From JAVKDP01 sp040222185 (lineage in GTDB: Bacteria > Bacteroidota > Rhodothermia > Balneolales > Balneolaceae), in NCBI GenBank assembly GCA_040222185.1, contig JAVKDP010000068.1, positions 1 through 29,223 of the forward strand: a stretch of DNA of 29,223 bases, in the 5' to 3' direction. The notes under the pieces are model-generated. The model was given only the letters and a program-made list of their open reading frames with translations, searched no databases and was not told where the DNA came from. Shown here one piece after another: positions 16,216 through 24,702 of the stretch. The translations under genes and the position numbers were made by a program. Within the stretch, counting starts at the first letter, position 1, and every line of letters begins with the position of its first letter.

Positions 16216-18024
16216 ATGCAGACATTGCAAAGACCACACTCCTTCCATATCCCTGTTATGGGAACTGGATATACTATTGATACGCCCGTCAAAGTAGCTC
16301 ATTATGGTATTTCTTCCGTCATATCCATTATCGATCATCGATTGACAGAACAAATGCGTGAATACTACAGCGGGCTTTATAACTTTAAGTTCGAGCTGAT
16401 CAAAGAAACTGAATATGATAGCAGAGCCAAAAGAATCGAAGCTTATCTAAACCTGGTTCAAAAAATCGTTACTACCAACTTCGAAAGTTTAAAGCGTTCT
16501 GCTTTTGAAACAGGAACAGAAATCACTAAATATTTCGAAATGCTAAGCGATACTTCTGACCTGAAAAAGAAGTATCTGAATATGCTCAAGCTAGCTGGCG
16601 ATAAACGAGCTGAAGCTCAGAAAAAGCTTCGAAAACTCATTCAACCCGGTTCAATTGATGTGAACATCATGACCAAAATTGATGGGCCTTCAAGCAAGTT
16701 AAAAAAGGATGAAGTATTTGAAGCTGAATTCAATGATGCGCATTCTGCTTTAAGGGGTTTTGCTCAAAGCACCCTCTCTTCTTCTGTTGTATTTTCTGCA
16801 GGGTTAAACCCAAGATTATATAGCTATATCAGTACGTTTGAGGACTTCTTCCCAGATAAAAATGGAAGGCTCAAAAAGAAGGTAATACTAAAAGTCAGTG
16901 ATTACAGATCTGCTTTAATACAGGGAAAATTCCTTGCTAAAAAAGGAATCTGGGTTTCAGAATTCAGAATCGAATCAGGCTTGAATTGTGGAGGACATGC
17001 CTTCGCTACAGACGGTTACCTTATGGGGCCAATCATTAAAGAATTCAATGAAAACCGGGAACAACTTTCTTCTACATTGTTCGAGCTCTATTCAGCAGCA
17101 CTTAACAGCAATGGGAAAAACGAGATGGAGTCTGCTCCGGAAATTCTTCTAAGTGTCCAGGGCGGTGTGGGGACCAATGATGAACATTCTTTTCTTCTAA
17201 ATCATGAACATGTTGATTCTATCGGTTGGGGGTCTCCTTTCCTACTGGTTCCTGAAGCGGTGTCAATTGATACAAAATCATTAAATCTGCTAGTCAATGC
17301 TAAAGAAGAAGACTACTATCTCAGTAATTCTTCGCCTCTGGGAGTTCCATTTAATACTGTAACCGGAAATTCAGCAGATGCAGAAAAGATGGTTCGGATT
17401 GCAAAAGGAAATCCAGGAGCACCATGTGTTAAAAAACACCTGACTTTTAACAAAGAGTTTACTGATGAGCCAATCTGTACAGCATCATCAAAGTACCAGA
17501 AGAAAAAGATCGATGAGCTATTTTCAATGGATTTAAGTAAGGAAGACTTCAAAAAAGGCTTCAGTAAAATCATCGAAAAAACCTGCCTATGCGTCGGTCT
17601 TGGAAATGGTTCTCTACTTGACAAAGGGAAAGAACTGGTAAAAGGAACACTTGGTGTGGCAATTTGTCCCGGGCCAAATACTGCTTACTTCAATAAAGAG
17701 GTTTCACTTAAAGATATGGTAGATCATATTTATGGCAGATTAAATATTATATCTTTCAAGAATCGTCCGAACCTGTTTGTTAAAGAGCTACAACTCTATG
17801 TTGATTACATCAAAAAATCGATACAGGAAAATAAAACTGAGCAATCTGAAAAACAGTCTAAGTATATAGCTCGTTTTATATCCAACCTACATAATGGAAT
17901 ATCCTACTATGAGGAGTTATTTGATGAATTAAAGACTCAATTGGATGAGATAAGCACAAAAGCTATCCAGGATCTTTCAAACATAAAGAATGAAATAGAT
18001 TCGCTTAAGCTTTCAATAGGTTAA
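16216..18024 (+). CDS. Uncharacterised FMN TIM-barrel-like protein (nitronate-monooxygenase-like) with cysteine-rich insert
   Basis: I do not recognise a named family for this 602-residue protein. Its layout resembles the FMN TIM barrel of nitronate monooxygenase/2-nitropropane dioxygenase enzymes. It starts with HIPVMGTGYTIDTPVKVA and GISSVIS (first strand). Residues 256-262 read LNCGGHA, like the EAGGH motif. Residues 316-320 (GGVGT) and 336-346 (IGWGSPFLLVP) look like the FMN-phosphate loop and the GT-FL segment. Then comes a region with five cysteines (404, 421, 457, 459, 484), including TCLCVGLG and AICPGPN, followed by a C-terminal helical or coiled-coil tail (about 540-602). An extra helical segment at about 60-160 interrupts the barrel. 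It follows the E1 gene by 147 bases. Enzyme class is inference. Confidence 0.55.
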   Translation: MQTLQRPHSFHIPVMGTGYTIDTPVKVAHYGISSVISIIDHRLTEQMREYYSGLYNFKFELIKETEYDSRAKRIEAYLNLVQKIVTTNFESLKRSAFETGTEITKYFEMLSDTSDLKKKYLNMLKLAGDKRAEAQKKLRKLIQPGSIDVNIMTKIDGPSSKLKKDEVFEAEFNDAHSALRGFAQSTLSSSVVFSAGLNPRLYSYISTFEDFFPDKNGRLKKKVILKVSDYRSALIQGKFLAKKGIWVSEFRIESGLNCGGHAFATDGYLMGPIIKEFNENREQLSSTLFELYSAALNSNGKNEMESAPEILLSVQGGVGTNDEHSFLLNHEHVDSIGWGSPFLLVPEAVSIDTKSLNLLVNAKEEDYYLSNSSPLGVPFNTVTGNSADAEKMVRIAKGNPGAPCVKKHLTFNKEFTDEPICTASSKYQKKKIDELFSMDLSKEDFKKGFSKIIEKTCLCVGLGNGSLLDKGKELVKGTLGVAICPGPNTAYFNKEVSLKDMVDHIYGRLNIISFKNRPNLFVKELQLYVDYIKKSIQENKTEQSEKQSKYIARFISNLHNGISYYEELFDELKTQLDEISTKAIQDLSNIKNEIDSLKLSIG

Positions 18025-18035
18025 TGTTGAATACC

Positions 18036-18077
18036 TAACCAGTATTCACTCCGACACAGAACGGCTGAGTGAGGTTA
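18036..18077. repeat. Intergenic imperfect hairpin
   Basis: TCACTC (18046-18051) pairs with GAGTGA (18067-18072). Beyond a 5-base bulge, TAACC (18036-18040) pairs with GGTTA (18073-18077), giving an 11-bp interrupted stem. The loop holds CCGACACAGAACGG, which is close to the reverse complement of the hairpin at 18198-18220. No T-run follows, so a simple terminator is unlikely. Confidence 0.45.
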
Positions 18078-18124
18078 ATCTAATTCAGCACATGGTTAAA
18101 CATAAAAACGAGTAGTGGTTGATT

Positions 18125-18150
18125 GTCATTCCTGCCTTCGCAGGAATGAC
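18125..18150. repeat. Perfect REP-like hairpin, possible bidirectional terminator
   Basis: GTCATTCCTGC (18125-18135), loop CTTC, GCAGGAATGAC (18140-18150) is a perfect 11-bp stem followed by TTTT on the plus strand. It lies between two convergent genes. The sequence matches the widespread GTCAT-TCC-type intergenic hairpin repeats and could also end transcription of the gene that stops at 18024. Confidence 0.7.
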
Positions 18151-18197
18151 TTTTCATCTTCAATGAGACCGTTCACCGGAAATAATCCATTAGCATC

Positions 18198-18220
18198 AGT
18201 CCGATGTTCTGCGTCGGACT
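18198..18220. repeat. Intergenic 9-bp hairpin, related to the one at 18036
   Basis: AGTCCGATG (18198-18206) pairs with CGTCGGACT (18212-18220) with a single T-G wobble and a TTCTG loop. Its reverse strand, CCGACGCAGAACATCGG, shares the CCGAC-CAGAAC-CGG core of the hairpin at 18036-18077. The two look like divergent, inverted copies on either side of the perfect hairpin at 18125. Confidence 0.5.
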
Positions 18221-18257
18221 TAGACAATACTAACTAAGAATTAGCAATTACCGCCCA

Positions 18258-20987
18258 TTACTTGCCTAAATAGACTTCTCCATTTAAAATCCATTCAGGT
18301 TCACCCACTCCTTTAAGATAATAATCGAAATATTCTTTCATTCGAATGGCATAATCCAACTTATTTGGGAATTTCTGTAAATGATGTGGTTCATCATGAT
18401 ATTGAAGAAATACCACGTCTTTGTTGTATCTCCTCATCGCTAAGTAAAGCTCAATGCTTTGATACCAGGGTACTGCACCATCTGCATCACCATGCTGAAT
18501 TAACATAGGTGTGGTTATTTTATCAGCAAAAAATACGGGCGAGTTTTCGATATACTTCTCAGGAGCTTCTATTAAGCTTTCTCCTATCCTGCTCTGGGTT
18601 TTCTCATATTGGAACTGTCTCGCACGCCCTGAAGCCCACCTGATACCACTATAGGCGCTTGTCATATTACTAACCGGTGCTCCACTTACTGCTGCATCAA
18701 AAATATCTGTTTGTGTCACTATAAATGCAGTTTGGTATCCACTCCAGGAGTGTCCATGAAGCCCAAGCTTATCTTCATCGGCGATACCCATCTCAATAAG
18801 CTTTTGGATTCCGGGAACTAAACTCTTTGTGGCTGCAAAACCCGGCCGGCCTATTTCGAACCTGATATCTGGTAGAAAGACTACATAATCATCGCTTACA
18901 TATTGAGCAAAAACTGGTCTGTGATTTGTTTTTGGTTCATTGAAATCATGCAGACGATTGGTAAAAAAGCGGTAGTAATAAGTCATTATCGGGTAGCGCT
19001 TGTTTGGATCATAGTTATCCGGCTTTATTACTACTCCTTGGATATAGGTTCCATCAAGGCTTAACCAATCAATTAACTCAGCTTTGCCCCAGTTCCACTT
19101 CTCCTTTAAATCCATATGAAGATTAGATATCTGTTCTCGCTGAGCGAAATTCTTATTTGCAGCAACCCAAAGGTTAGGAAATTCATCATAAGCCTCTCTT
19201 TTGAAAAGTATGTGAGCTGAATCATCGGCTTTAGCCACAAAAGTGAACTTCTTATCTTCTTCGAGTAGCCTCTGTACTCCTGAATTACCAGTATTGGCTA
19301 AATAAAAACCGAAATTCTTATTCAAATCATGGTATGAAGTGAGTAATAGTTCTTCATTTTTTCCAAAGTTATTATCTACTGCAATATTTCTGATTCTGAA
19401 TATTCTCTTTTCTGCCCTGCCTTCTCCTGAAGTGAGGTTTACAGCATCAGAGTTTGATGTGGATACTTTCCAGATATCATACTTATCATAAATTAAAACC
19501 GATTTACCGCTCTCTACCCAGCCGGCCATACCGTATCCTGGAACCTGTGAAGGGTAATCATGATCTTCATTATAAAATGGCACATCTAAATCCTGTGTTA
19601 TACTTCTGGTGATTCCTGATTTTGTATCTATCACATGCCAGTTTTTATCATCGTAATAAACAGCAGATTTGCCATCCGGTGAAAGACTTACAGAACCGTT
19701 AGAAACACGATCCGCAATTTTGACCCGGGTTCCTTTTTCCAGGTCTACTACAAACCAATCCCTGAAAGAACCTTCATATACTACTTCTCTCAGGTATGGC
19801 TCATCTGTACTTCCCATTACTTTATCCTTGTTATGAGTAATCGAAATAAATGGCATTTCTAAATCAGCCAGCTGAACCCACCGTTTCTTATCTATGTGAT
19901 ATACAGAAGCATATGTTCTACCCTTCCTGCTATTGAACGTAACTTTTTCATGCGTCTTGATCCTGAGATCCTCTCCATGCCATAAGTCCATACCTCTGTC
20001 ATCAATAATGCTTTCAATATCGTAGATATCGATTTCTTCGTCTTCATCTTCTTCTTTATTATCTAAATCAACTATATCCTGGGGCATTAATCCGAAAAAA
20101 AGTCGTTTTCCGTCATGAGTAAAAGTCAGTCTATTGTTTGTACGTAGCGTCCAATCTTCGTCAGTATCTTTTGGTTCAATCAGCGTTTGTAACCTGTTCT
20201 TTTTAGCATCCCAAAGATGAAGTGAAGCATCTCCGTCTTTATAATTGGAATCCAGGACTGCTGATGTGAATGCTAACCTTGGTCTTTTTGAATCCCAGGT
20301 GAGATTATCGTATAAGCCATTCTCGGTTTTACTTACTTCTACCTTATTGCCGCTATTGAGTTCAATAGAAAACAAGCCGTTTTCAGAGCCTGAAGTATCT
20401 ATAACGGTATATGAAAAATAATTTGAAAGACTATCAAAACTCATTTCAGAAATGAAACTCATTGATTCTGAGGTCCCCGCCGACAAATCAAATAAGGTTG
20501 CAACCGTACCAAGTTTTTTATTCTTATGCTTTAAATCCTGAATCTCTTTAGCCTGGTAATTCTTTACAGCTAACCACTCCCCGTTATTTGATATCTGAAA
20601 TGAGGAAACATTTTCCATTTCCTGTATGGCACCATTCCCGAGGTTCAATAGAACCAGCCCCCGCTTAGGTTTATCTTTCTTTGATTTTAGTTCATCAACA
20701 AGCGGAACATTTCTATAAGCAACTACCCACTTTTCATCGAAAGAGATTAGGGGCCGGCTCCCAAGTTCAATTGTATATTCACTATTAGAAGAAGTATGTT
20801 GTATTACTACTTTTCCATCACCCCTGTCTGGCCAAACACCGTAAGCAATCCAGTTCCCATGGCTCGAAATTACCGGGGTTTGAATATCCTCGAATTTCAT
20901 TACATCCTCGAAGCTAAGTACGCCCTGAGCTTGTATATTTAGTGTGTAAAGAAGCAAAAAAGACAGAATGGAGAGAAGAGATTTCAT
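18258..20987 (-). CDS. Secreted S9 (prolyl oligopeptidase) family peptidase
   Basis: The 909-residue protein begins with a signal peptide (MKSLLSILSFLLLYTLNIQAQG) and so acts in the periplasm or outside. Residues about 25-640 form a beta-propeller (repeated WVAVKNY, SPDGKSAVYYDD-type blades) with an acidic low-complexity run (EEDEDEEIDIYD). The alpha/beta-hydrolase domain at about 650-909 carries the catalytic serine Ser747 in GHSWSGYQ, where Ser replaces the usual Gly two places after the nucleophile. The acid lies in QHGDADGAVPW and the base His868 in HDEPHHL. Substrates are likely oligopeptides, possibly dipeptide release, but this cannot be read from sequence. It stands alone, ending next to the hairpin cluster. 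Confidence 0.92.
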   Translation of the reverse strand: MKSLLSILSFLLLYTLNIQAQGVLSFEDVMKFEDIQTPVISSHGNWIAYGVWPDRGDGKVVIQHTSSNSEYTIELGSRPLISFDEKWVVAYRNVPLVDELKSKKDKPKRGLVLLNLGNGAIQEMENVSSFQISNNGEWLAVKNYQAKEIQDLKHKNKKLGTVATLFDLSAGTSESMSFISEMSFDSLSNYFSYTVIDTSGSENGLFSIELNSGNKVEVSKTENGLYDNLTWDSKRPRLAFTSAVLDSNYKDGDASLHLWDAKKNRLQTLIEPKDTDEDWTLRTNNRLTFTHDGKRLFFGLMPQDIVDLDNKEEDEDEEIDIYDIESIIDDRGMDLWHGEDLRIKTHEKVTFNSRKGRTYASVYHIDKKRWVQLADLEMPFISITHNKDKVMGSTDEPYLREVVYEGSFRDWFVVDLEKGTRVKIADRVSNGSVSLSPDGKSAVYYDDKNWHVIDTKSGITRSITQDLDVPFYNEDHDYPSQVPGYGMAGWVESGKSVLIYDKYDIWKVSTSNSDAVNLTSGEGRAEKRIFRIRNIAVDNNFGKNEELLLTSYHDLNKNFGFYLANTGNSGVQRLLEEDKKFTFVAKADDSAHILFKREAYDEFPNLWVAANKNFAQREQISNLHMDLKEKWNWGKAELIDWLSLDGTYIQGVVIKPDNYDPNKRYPIMTYYYRFFTNRLHDFNEPKTNHRPVFAQYVSDDYVVFLPDIRFEIGRPGFAATKSLVPGIQKLIEMGIADEDKLGLHGHSWSGYQTAFIVTQTDIFDAAVSGAPVSNMTSAYSGIRWASGRARQFQYEKTQSRIGESLIEAPEKYIENSPVFFADKITTPMLIQHGDADGAVPWYQSIELYLAMRRYNKDVVFLQYHDEPHHLQKFPNKLDYAIRMKEYFDYYLKGVGEPEWILNGEVYLGK

Positions 20988-21109
20988 CAGATCTTGTGTA
21001 GTTAGAATTTTGATCTGAAATAAATCAATATCTGCCTTTATTCAAAAGAGAGGATTGTAAATAGTTGCTTCATTTTTTGTCAAAAAAAGAATTAAGAGAG
21101 GCTACCGTA

Positions 21110-21355
21110 TTATTTATTGTTCTTTAAGATTGAAGAGATCTTCAATTCAAGTTCATTCGCACTTAAGAATGATATATATTCTTCAAGAAGTCTTTTCCCA
21201 CCTTTCGCGGAGAATGCCAGTTCACGGAGATCATCGTTGTGAACCAGCACCTCCTCGAAAGCGCCTCTCTCGCCAGGATCAAGATCACCTTCTACGTATT
21301 CGGTGATATAATTTTCTATTACAGGGTGGTACTCTTTTTCAAAAAAATGCTTCAT
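21110..21355 (-). CDS. Small cysteine-free anti-sigma-factor-like protein
   Basis: This 81-residue soluble protein follows the ECF sigma gene by 43 bases. Its N-terminal part (ITEYVEGDLDPGERGAFEEVL, then HNDDLREL) has the pattern of the anti-sigma helical domain that clamps ECF sigma factors. The zinc-ligand HxxxCxxC motif is missing: there is no cysteine, and no membrane segment. It may therefore be a non-redox cytosolic regulator of the sigma factor, or the sigma-binding domain alone. Anti-sigma function is inferred from position and helix pattern. Too small to assign to a named family. Confidence 0.6.
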   Translation of the reverse strand: MKHFFEKEYHPVIENYITEYVEGDLDPGERGAFEEVLVHNDDLRELAFSAKGGKRLLEEYISFLSANELELKISSILKNNK

Positions 21356-21398
21356 AAAGGGTAAACTTATTCCTCTTTGCTACCCTTTAAGCCGAGTT

Positions 21399-22010
21399 TC
21401 AGAAAGATGTTCCCAAATCAACGTAATTCTTAATCAATTGCTGAATCTGAGCTCTTCCACGGTTTATCCTGGATTTAACAGTACCCATAGCTACTCCTGT
21501 GATCTCGGAGATTTCATCATAGCTAAGCTGTTGCAGGTCTCTGTATACAATTACATCCCGGAATTCTTTTGGTAACTCAGTTAATGCCTTTTCTAATTGA
21601 ATGATGCTGAGTTTTTGATGTAGCTCTTCGTCTGCTAAAATATTCTTGTCTTCAATAAGCATCTCGAAATCGTCCGGATTTCCTTCATCCTTATGGATCG
21701 AGACCTTTTGCATGCGCTGCTTCTTTTTAAATAAACTCTTTGCGAGATTGAGGGCAATGGTGTACATCCAGGTACTGAATTTTGCAATACGCTCGTAAGA
21801 ATGTTTGCTTTTATGAACTCTTAGAAAAGTCTCCTGAACCAGGTCTTCACAATCTTGATGATTATGAGTATATCGGTATAAAAAATTATGGAGTCGATCA
21901 GTATAACGCCTTACAAGTTCATTAAATGCTAATTCCTTCCCTTCCTGAAAGAATTCCATTAAATCTTCATCGCTGTAATTAGCTACCTGCGCAACACTAA
22001 ATGCGTTCAT
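21399..22010 (-). CDS. ECF-subfamily RNA polymerase sigma factor
   Basis: About 203 residues. Region 2 (NELVRRYTDRLHNFLYRYT, then DCEDLVQETFLRVHK and FSTWMYTIALNLAKS) binds core polymerase and the -10 element. Region 4 (LPKEFRDVIVYRDLQQLSY, EISEITGVAMGTVKSRINRG) is the -35-recognising helix-turn-helix. There is no region 1 or 3, as expected of ECF sigmas. The open frame extends to a TTG at 22022, but ATG at 22010 has GGAG six bases before it and is chosen. It sits 50 bases after holA and 43 before the small anti-sigma-like gene, so the three are probably co-transcribed. The stress it answers to is unknown. Confidence 0.93.
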   Translation of the reverse strand: MNAFSVAQVANYSDEDLMEFFQEGKELAFNELVRRYTDRLHNFLYRYTHNHQDCEDLVQETFLRVHKSKHSYERIAKFSTWMYTIALNLAKSLFKKKQRMQKVSIHKDEGNPDDFEMLIEDKNILADEELHQKLSIIQLEKALTELPKEFRDVIVYRDLQQLSYDEISEITGVAMGTVKSRINRGRAQIQQLIKNYVDLGTSF

Positions 22011-22060
22011 TGTAAGCTCCAATAATTTTATTCCTTGTTTTGTTTACTCGCGACGACGGC

Positions 22061-23119
22061 TTAGCCGATCATTCGCTTGACAAGGAGAAATAAAATGGAA
22101 GTGGAGTCTAGTGTTGTAAATCCTTTGATGGACTTGTCTGCATCGAGCAAGGCTTCAAATACTCTTGGCATATCGCCATATCTGAAGTTTGAAGCATCAT
22201 CCCAAAGCTTATTAAAGTACCAGGCACTGCTAACACCTAATTCACTTTGAACCTGATTTTTCGCAAACCCTTTTTCTGCAAGTCGTTTGATCTGCCAGAT
22301 ATTTACAAACACACTGTTAAAGAACCCCACGAGTCGAATTAATTCTCCCGTGTCTGTCTTACTGTGTTGCAACATCTGTTCCGAGATCCGCAAAGCATTG
22401 GGTAAGTCTCTCTTTACAACGGCTTCTTTGAGCTCAATGGCCGTATACTCACGATATGAACCGATTATTTTTTTTACGTCGGACTCTGTAACTGAATCTG
22501 AAGTGTCTACAAAAGTGCACACTTTGTCTATTTCAGTAGACAACAGTTGCAAATTATTACCCACGAACTGAGCCAATAACTGTGCCGCTGAAGGAGCTAT
22601 CTTTTTTTTGTGATGGGAAGAAACCCATGAGATTACCCAATCAGGAATCAGGTAATCTGGCATTGATTCAAACGCATTAAACCCTACATTCGGATTTTTG
22701 GATATAGATTTACCGATCCTGGTATTGGCCGCTGGTTTTCCCGTATCAAAAAGAACTACCAGGCAACTTGGGTTAGGTTGTTCGAAGTACTGAATGAAAT
22801 CATTCATATCTCCTTCCCCGGCTGCACCTTTAGCTGTTTGCAGAAAGTTCTTAACAATCAGGATTCTTCGTTCTGCCATCATTGGGAAGCTACGAGCTAT
22901 TGCCAGTACTCTTGCAGGTGAAACATCCTGCCCATAGAGTAAATCAAAATTGAAGTCTTTTTCATGTGGCGGAAGCATATTTGAAAACTTCTCCAAAAGC
23001 TGGTCTAAATAGAACTCTTCCTCTCCATATAGATAGTACACCGGCTTCAGGTTTCCTGTGCTGATCTCCTGAAGAACTTTTTGATAAGAATCTGAGCTAT
23101 TCTGCTTTTTGGCTGCCAT
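22061..23119 (-). CDS. holA: DNA polymerase III delta subunit (clamp loader)
   Basis: The 352-residue product matches HolA, the wrench subunit of the clamp loader that opens the beta sliding clamp. Marks: an N-terminal PVYYLYGEEEFYLDQL segment (degenerate nucleotide-binding region), FDLLYGQDVSPARVL, RRILIVKNF, PSCLVVLFDTGKP, the lid segment with NNLQLLSTEIDKV, and the C-terminal collar helices (IELKEAVVKRDLPNALRISEQML, then LIRLVGFFNSVFVNIWQI). Length is normal for the family. It is the first gene of a minus-strand unit with the sigma factor downstream; an unrelated pairing, but the 50-base spacing allows co-transcription. Confidence 0.92.
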   Translation of the reverse strand: MAAKKQNSSDSYQKVLQEISTGNLKPVYYLYGEEEFYLDQLLEKFSNMLPPHEKDFNFDLLYGQDVSPARVLAIARSFPMMAERRILIVKNFLQTAKGAAGEGDMNDFIQYFEQPNPSCLVVLFDTGKPAANTRIGKSISKNPNVGFNAFESMPDYLIPDWVISWVSSHHKKKIAPSAAQLLAQFVGNNLQLLSTEIDKVCTFVDTSDSVTESDVKKIIGSYREYTAIELKEAVVKRDLPNALRISEQMLQHSKTDTGELIRLVGFFNSVFVNIWQIKRLAEKGFAKNQVQSELGVSSAWYFNKLWDDASNFRYGDMPRVFEALLDADKSIKGFTTLDSTSILFLLVKRMIG

Positions 23120-23291
23120 TAAAAGAAGATAAGGAAAGTGATACTGAATGAAATGCTAATCTTCAATAATAAATAGACCTAAATCCTTGGATCTGGAAAC
23201 TCTTATTGAAGTGCTAAGAGAGGGAAATACTATTCAAACTAGATATGAGAATCCTGCTTTCTCAACATAAACAGGACTACTAAGAAACTTA

Positions 23292-23873
23292 TTAATCCAG
23301 TACAGAAAGAGCAGACTCTATTATTGATTCTAACTCTGATCTATCTGGATTTACTTTAGCGGTCACTCTAAGCCCGTTATTCAGCATAAAAAGAAATCCG
23401 GCTATCGACTTTGCATTCTTTGAAGGGTCAATCTCTCCGGATTTTATACCTTTATTAATGTATTCCTCAAAAATTCCTTCAAAGAGAATCTTGTTCTCTA
23501 TAAGTACTGTATGAATTTCATCATCACCCGGGATAAGCTCAGTAGTAGTATTGGTAACAAAGCACCCTTTATGGTCTTTATCAGATACAGACTCATTTAT
23601 GGAATTCTTAAATAACTTATGCAAACCTTCTTTAACTGAATCGTATTTATTCAGAAAATCACTAATCCCTTGTGCATTATGCAACCGATAGTTATTGAGT
23701 GCTCTGTTAAAAAGCTGTCGTTTCCCCGAGTATGTATCGTATAAACTTGCCCTGTTTATACCCAAATGGGAAACCAGGTCCTGCATTGAAGTAGCATTAT
23801 ACCCTTGCTTCCAAAAAAGCTCCAGGGCTCGGTTTAATACTTCTTCTTCGTCAAATTGCTTTGTTCTTGCCAT
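23292..23873 (-). CDS. TetR/AcrR-family transcriptional repressor
   Basis: The 193-residue product has an N-terminal HTH at about 8-52 (EEEVLNRALELFWKQGYNAT, then LVSHLGINRASLYDTYSGKRQLF) and a ligand-binding C-terminal domain. That domain contains KGCFVTNTTTEL, with a cysteine at a place where related regulators such as NemR-type proteins sense electrophiles; that link is only suggestive. It follows the SDR gene by 55 bases on the same strand, so the pair is an autoregulated unit. The perfect inverted repeat at 24703-24745, upstream of the SDR, is its likely operator. Inducer unknown. Confidence 0.92.
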   Translation of the reverse strand: MARTKQFDEEEVLNRALELFWKQGYNATSMQDLVSHLGINRASLYDTYSGKRQLFNRALNNYRLHNAQGISDFLNKYDSVKEGLHKLFKNSINESVSDKDHKGCFVTNTTTELIPGDDEIHTVLIENKILFEGIFEEYINKGIKSGEIDPSKNAKSIAGFLFMLNNGLRVTAKVNPDRSELESIIESALSVLD

Positions 23874-23928
23874 ATCAAAAAATTGCCGGGGCTTTATGCC
23901 CCGACTAATATAATAAAGTTGATACTAT

Positions 23929-24675
23929 TTATACGAGTACTCCCATACCGCCATCAACATTATACTCAGCACCTGTTATATAGCTGGCATCATCAGAAGC
24001 GAGGAATGCAATCAGTTTTGCAACTTCATCAGGTGATCCAAATCTCTTTAAAGGCACTCTGTTTTGAACTTGTGCTGCGAAACCATCCAGCATCTCTTCC
24101 GGCATTCCGGTCTTACCAAAGATAGGCGTCGTAATTGGGCCAGGATTTACTGCATTTACTCTTATTCCTTTTGGAGCTAATTCGGTAGCAATTGTTCTTG
24201 TATATGAATTCATTGCCGCCTTAGAAGCTGAATAAATAGAAGTATTCGCCATTCCCATGTATGCGTTTACAGAAGAAAGATTAATAATCGAAGCTCCTTC
24301 ATTAAGCAATGGCAAGAACTTCTCAATTGTAAATACTGCTCCTTTAAAATTGATATTCATAATTGTATCGTAAACATCTTCATTGGTTTGCCCTACTGGA
24401 GTAGGAAAAAACACACCTGCGTTAACAAAAAGAATATCCACTTTTTTTCCAGTACCAGACACATCAGCCACTAATGCGTCTAGCTGGTTTAAATCACTCA
24501 CATCAGCTATAACTCCTCTCACATCAAGCTCTGAAGCTGCTTTAGTAACTCTTTCTTCTGACCTGCCTGATATGATAACATCAGCACCTCTGTCTTTAAG
24601 TTCTTTTGCTGCGGAATATCCGATACCGCTATTTCCACCTGTTATTACTGCTAATTTTCCGTTTAAATCACTCAT
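23929..24675 (-). CDS. Classical short-chain dehydrogenase/reductase
   Basis: The 248-residue enzyme shows the NAD(P)-binding TGGNSGIG (from residue 12), the structural NAG motif (FVNAGVFF), the serine segment INLSSVNAY, the catalytic YSASK with Tyr and Lys, and NPGPITTPIF, ending DGGMGVLV, which fits a tetramer-forming classical SDR. Two-residue details that set NAD versus NADP choice (ISGRSEE after the second strand) suggest NADP but are not decisive. It is the first gene of the SDR-tetR unit and is likely derepressed by an unknown compound. Substrate not assignable; it could be a xenobiotic or quinone-type carbonyl. Confidence 0.92.
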   Translation of the reverse strand: MSDLNGKLAVITGGNSGIGYSAAKELKDRGADVIISGRSEERVTKAASELDVRGVIADVSDLNQLDALVADVSGTGKKVDILFVNAGVFFPTPVGQTNEDVYDTIMNINFKGAVFTIEKFLPLLNEGASIINLSSVNAYMGMANTSIYSASKAAMNSYTRTIATELAPKGIRVNAVNPGPITTPIFGKTGMPEEMLDGFAAQVQNRVPLKRFGSPDEVAKLIAFLASDDASYITGAEYNVDGGMGVLV

Positions 24676-24702
24676 TATTTTTATGTTTGGTTATTTATTT
24701 TA

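Noticed and set aside
22011..22022. TTG at 22022 as the sigma-factor start
   Set aside because: ATG at 22010 has GGAG at the right distance; the TTG has no ribosome-binding site.
23120..23291. Short hairpin GAGAA/TTCTC in the gap before holA
   Set aside because: Five base pairs in AT-rich sequence with no T-run; indistinguishable from chance. Nothing else is seen in this 172-base gap.
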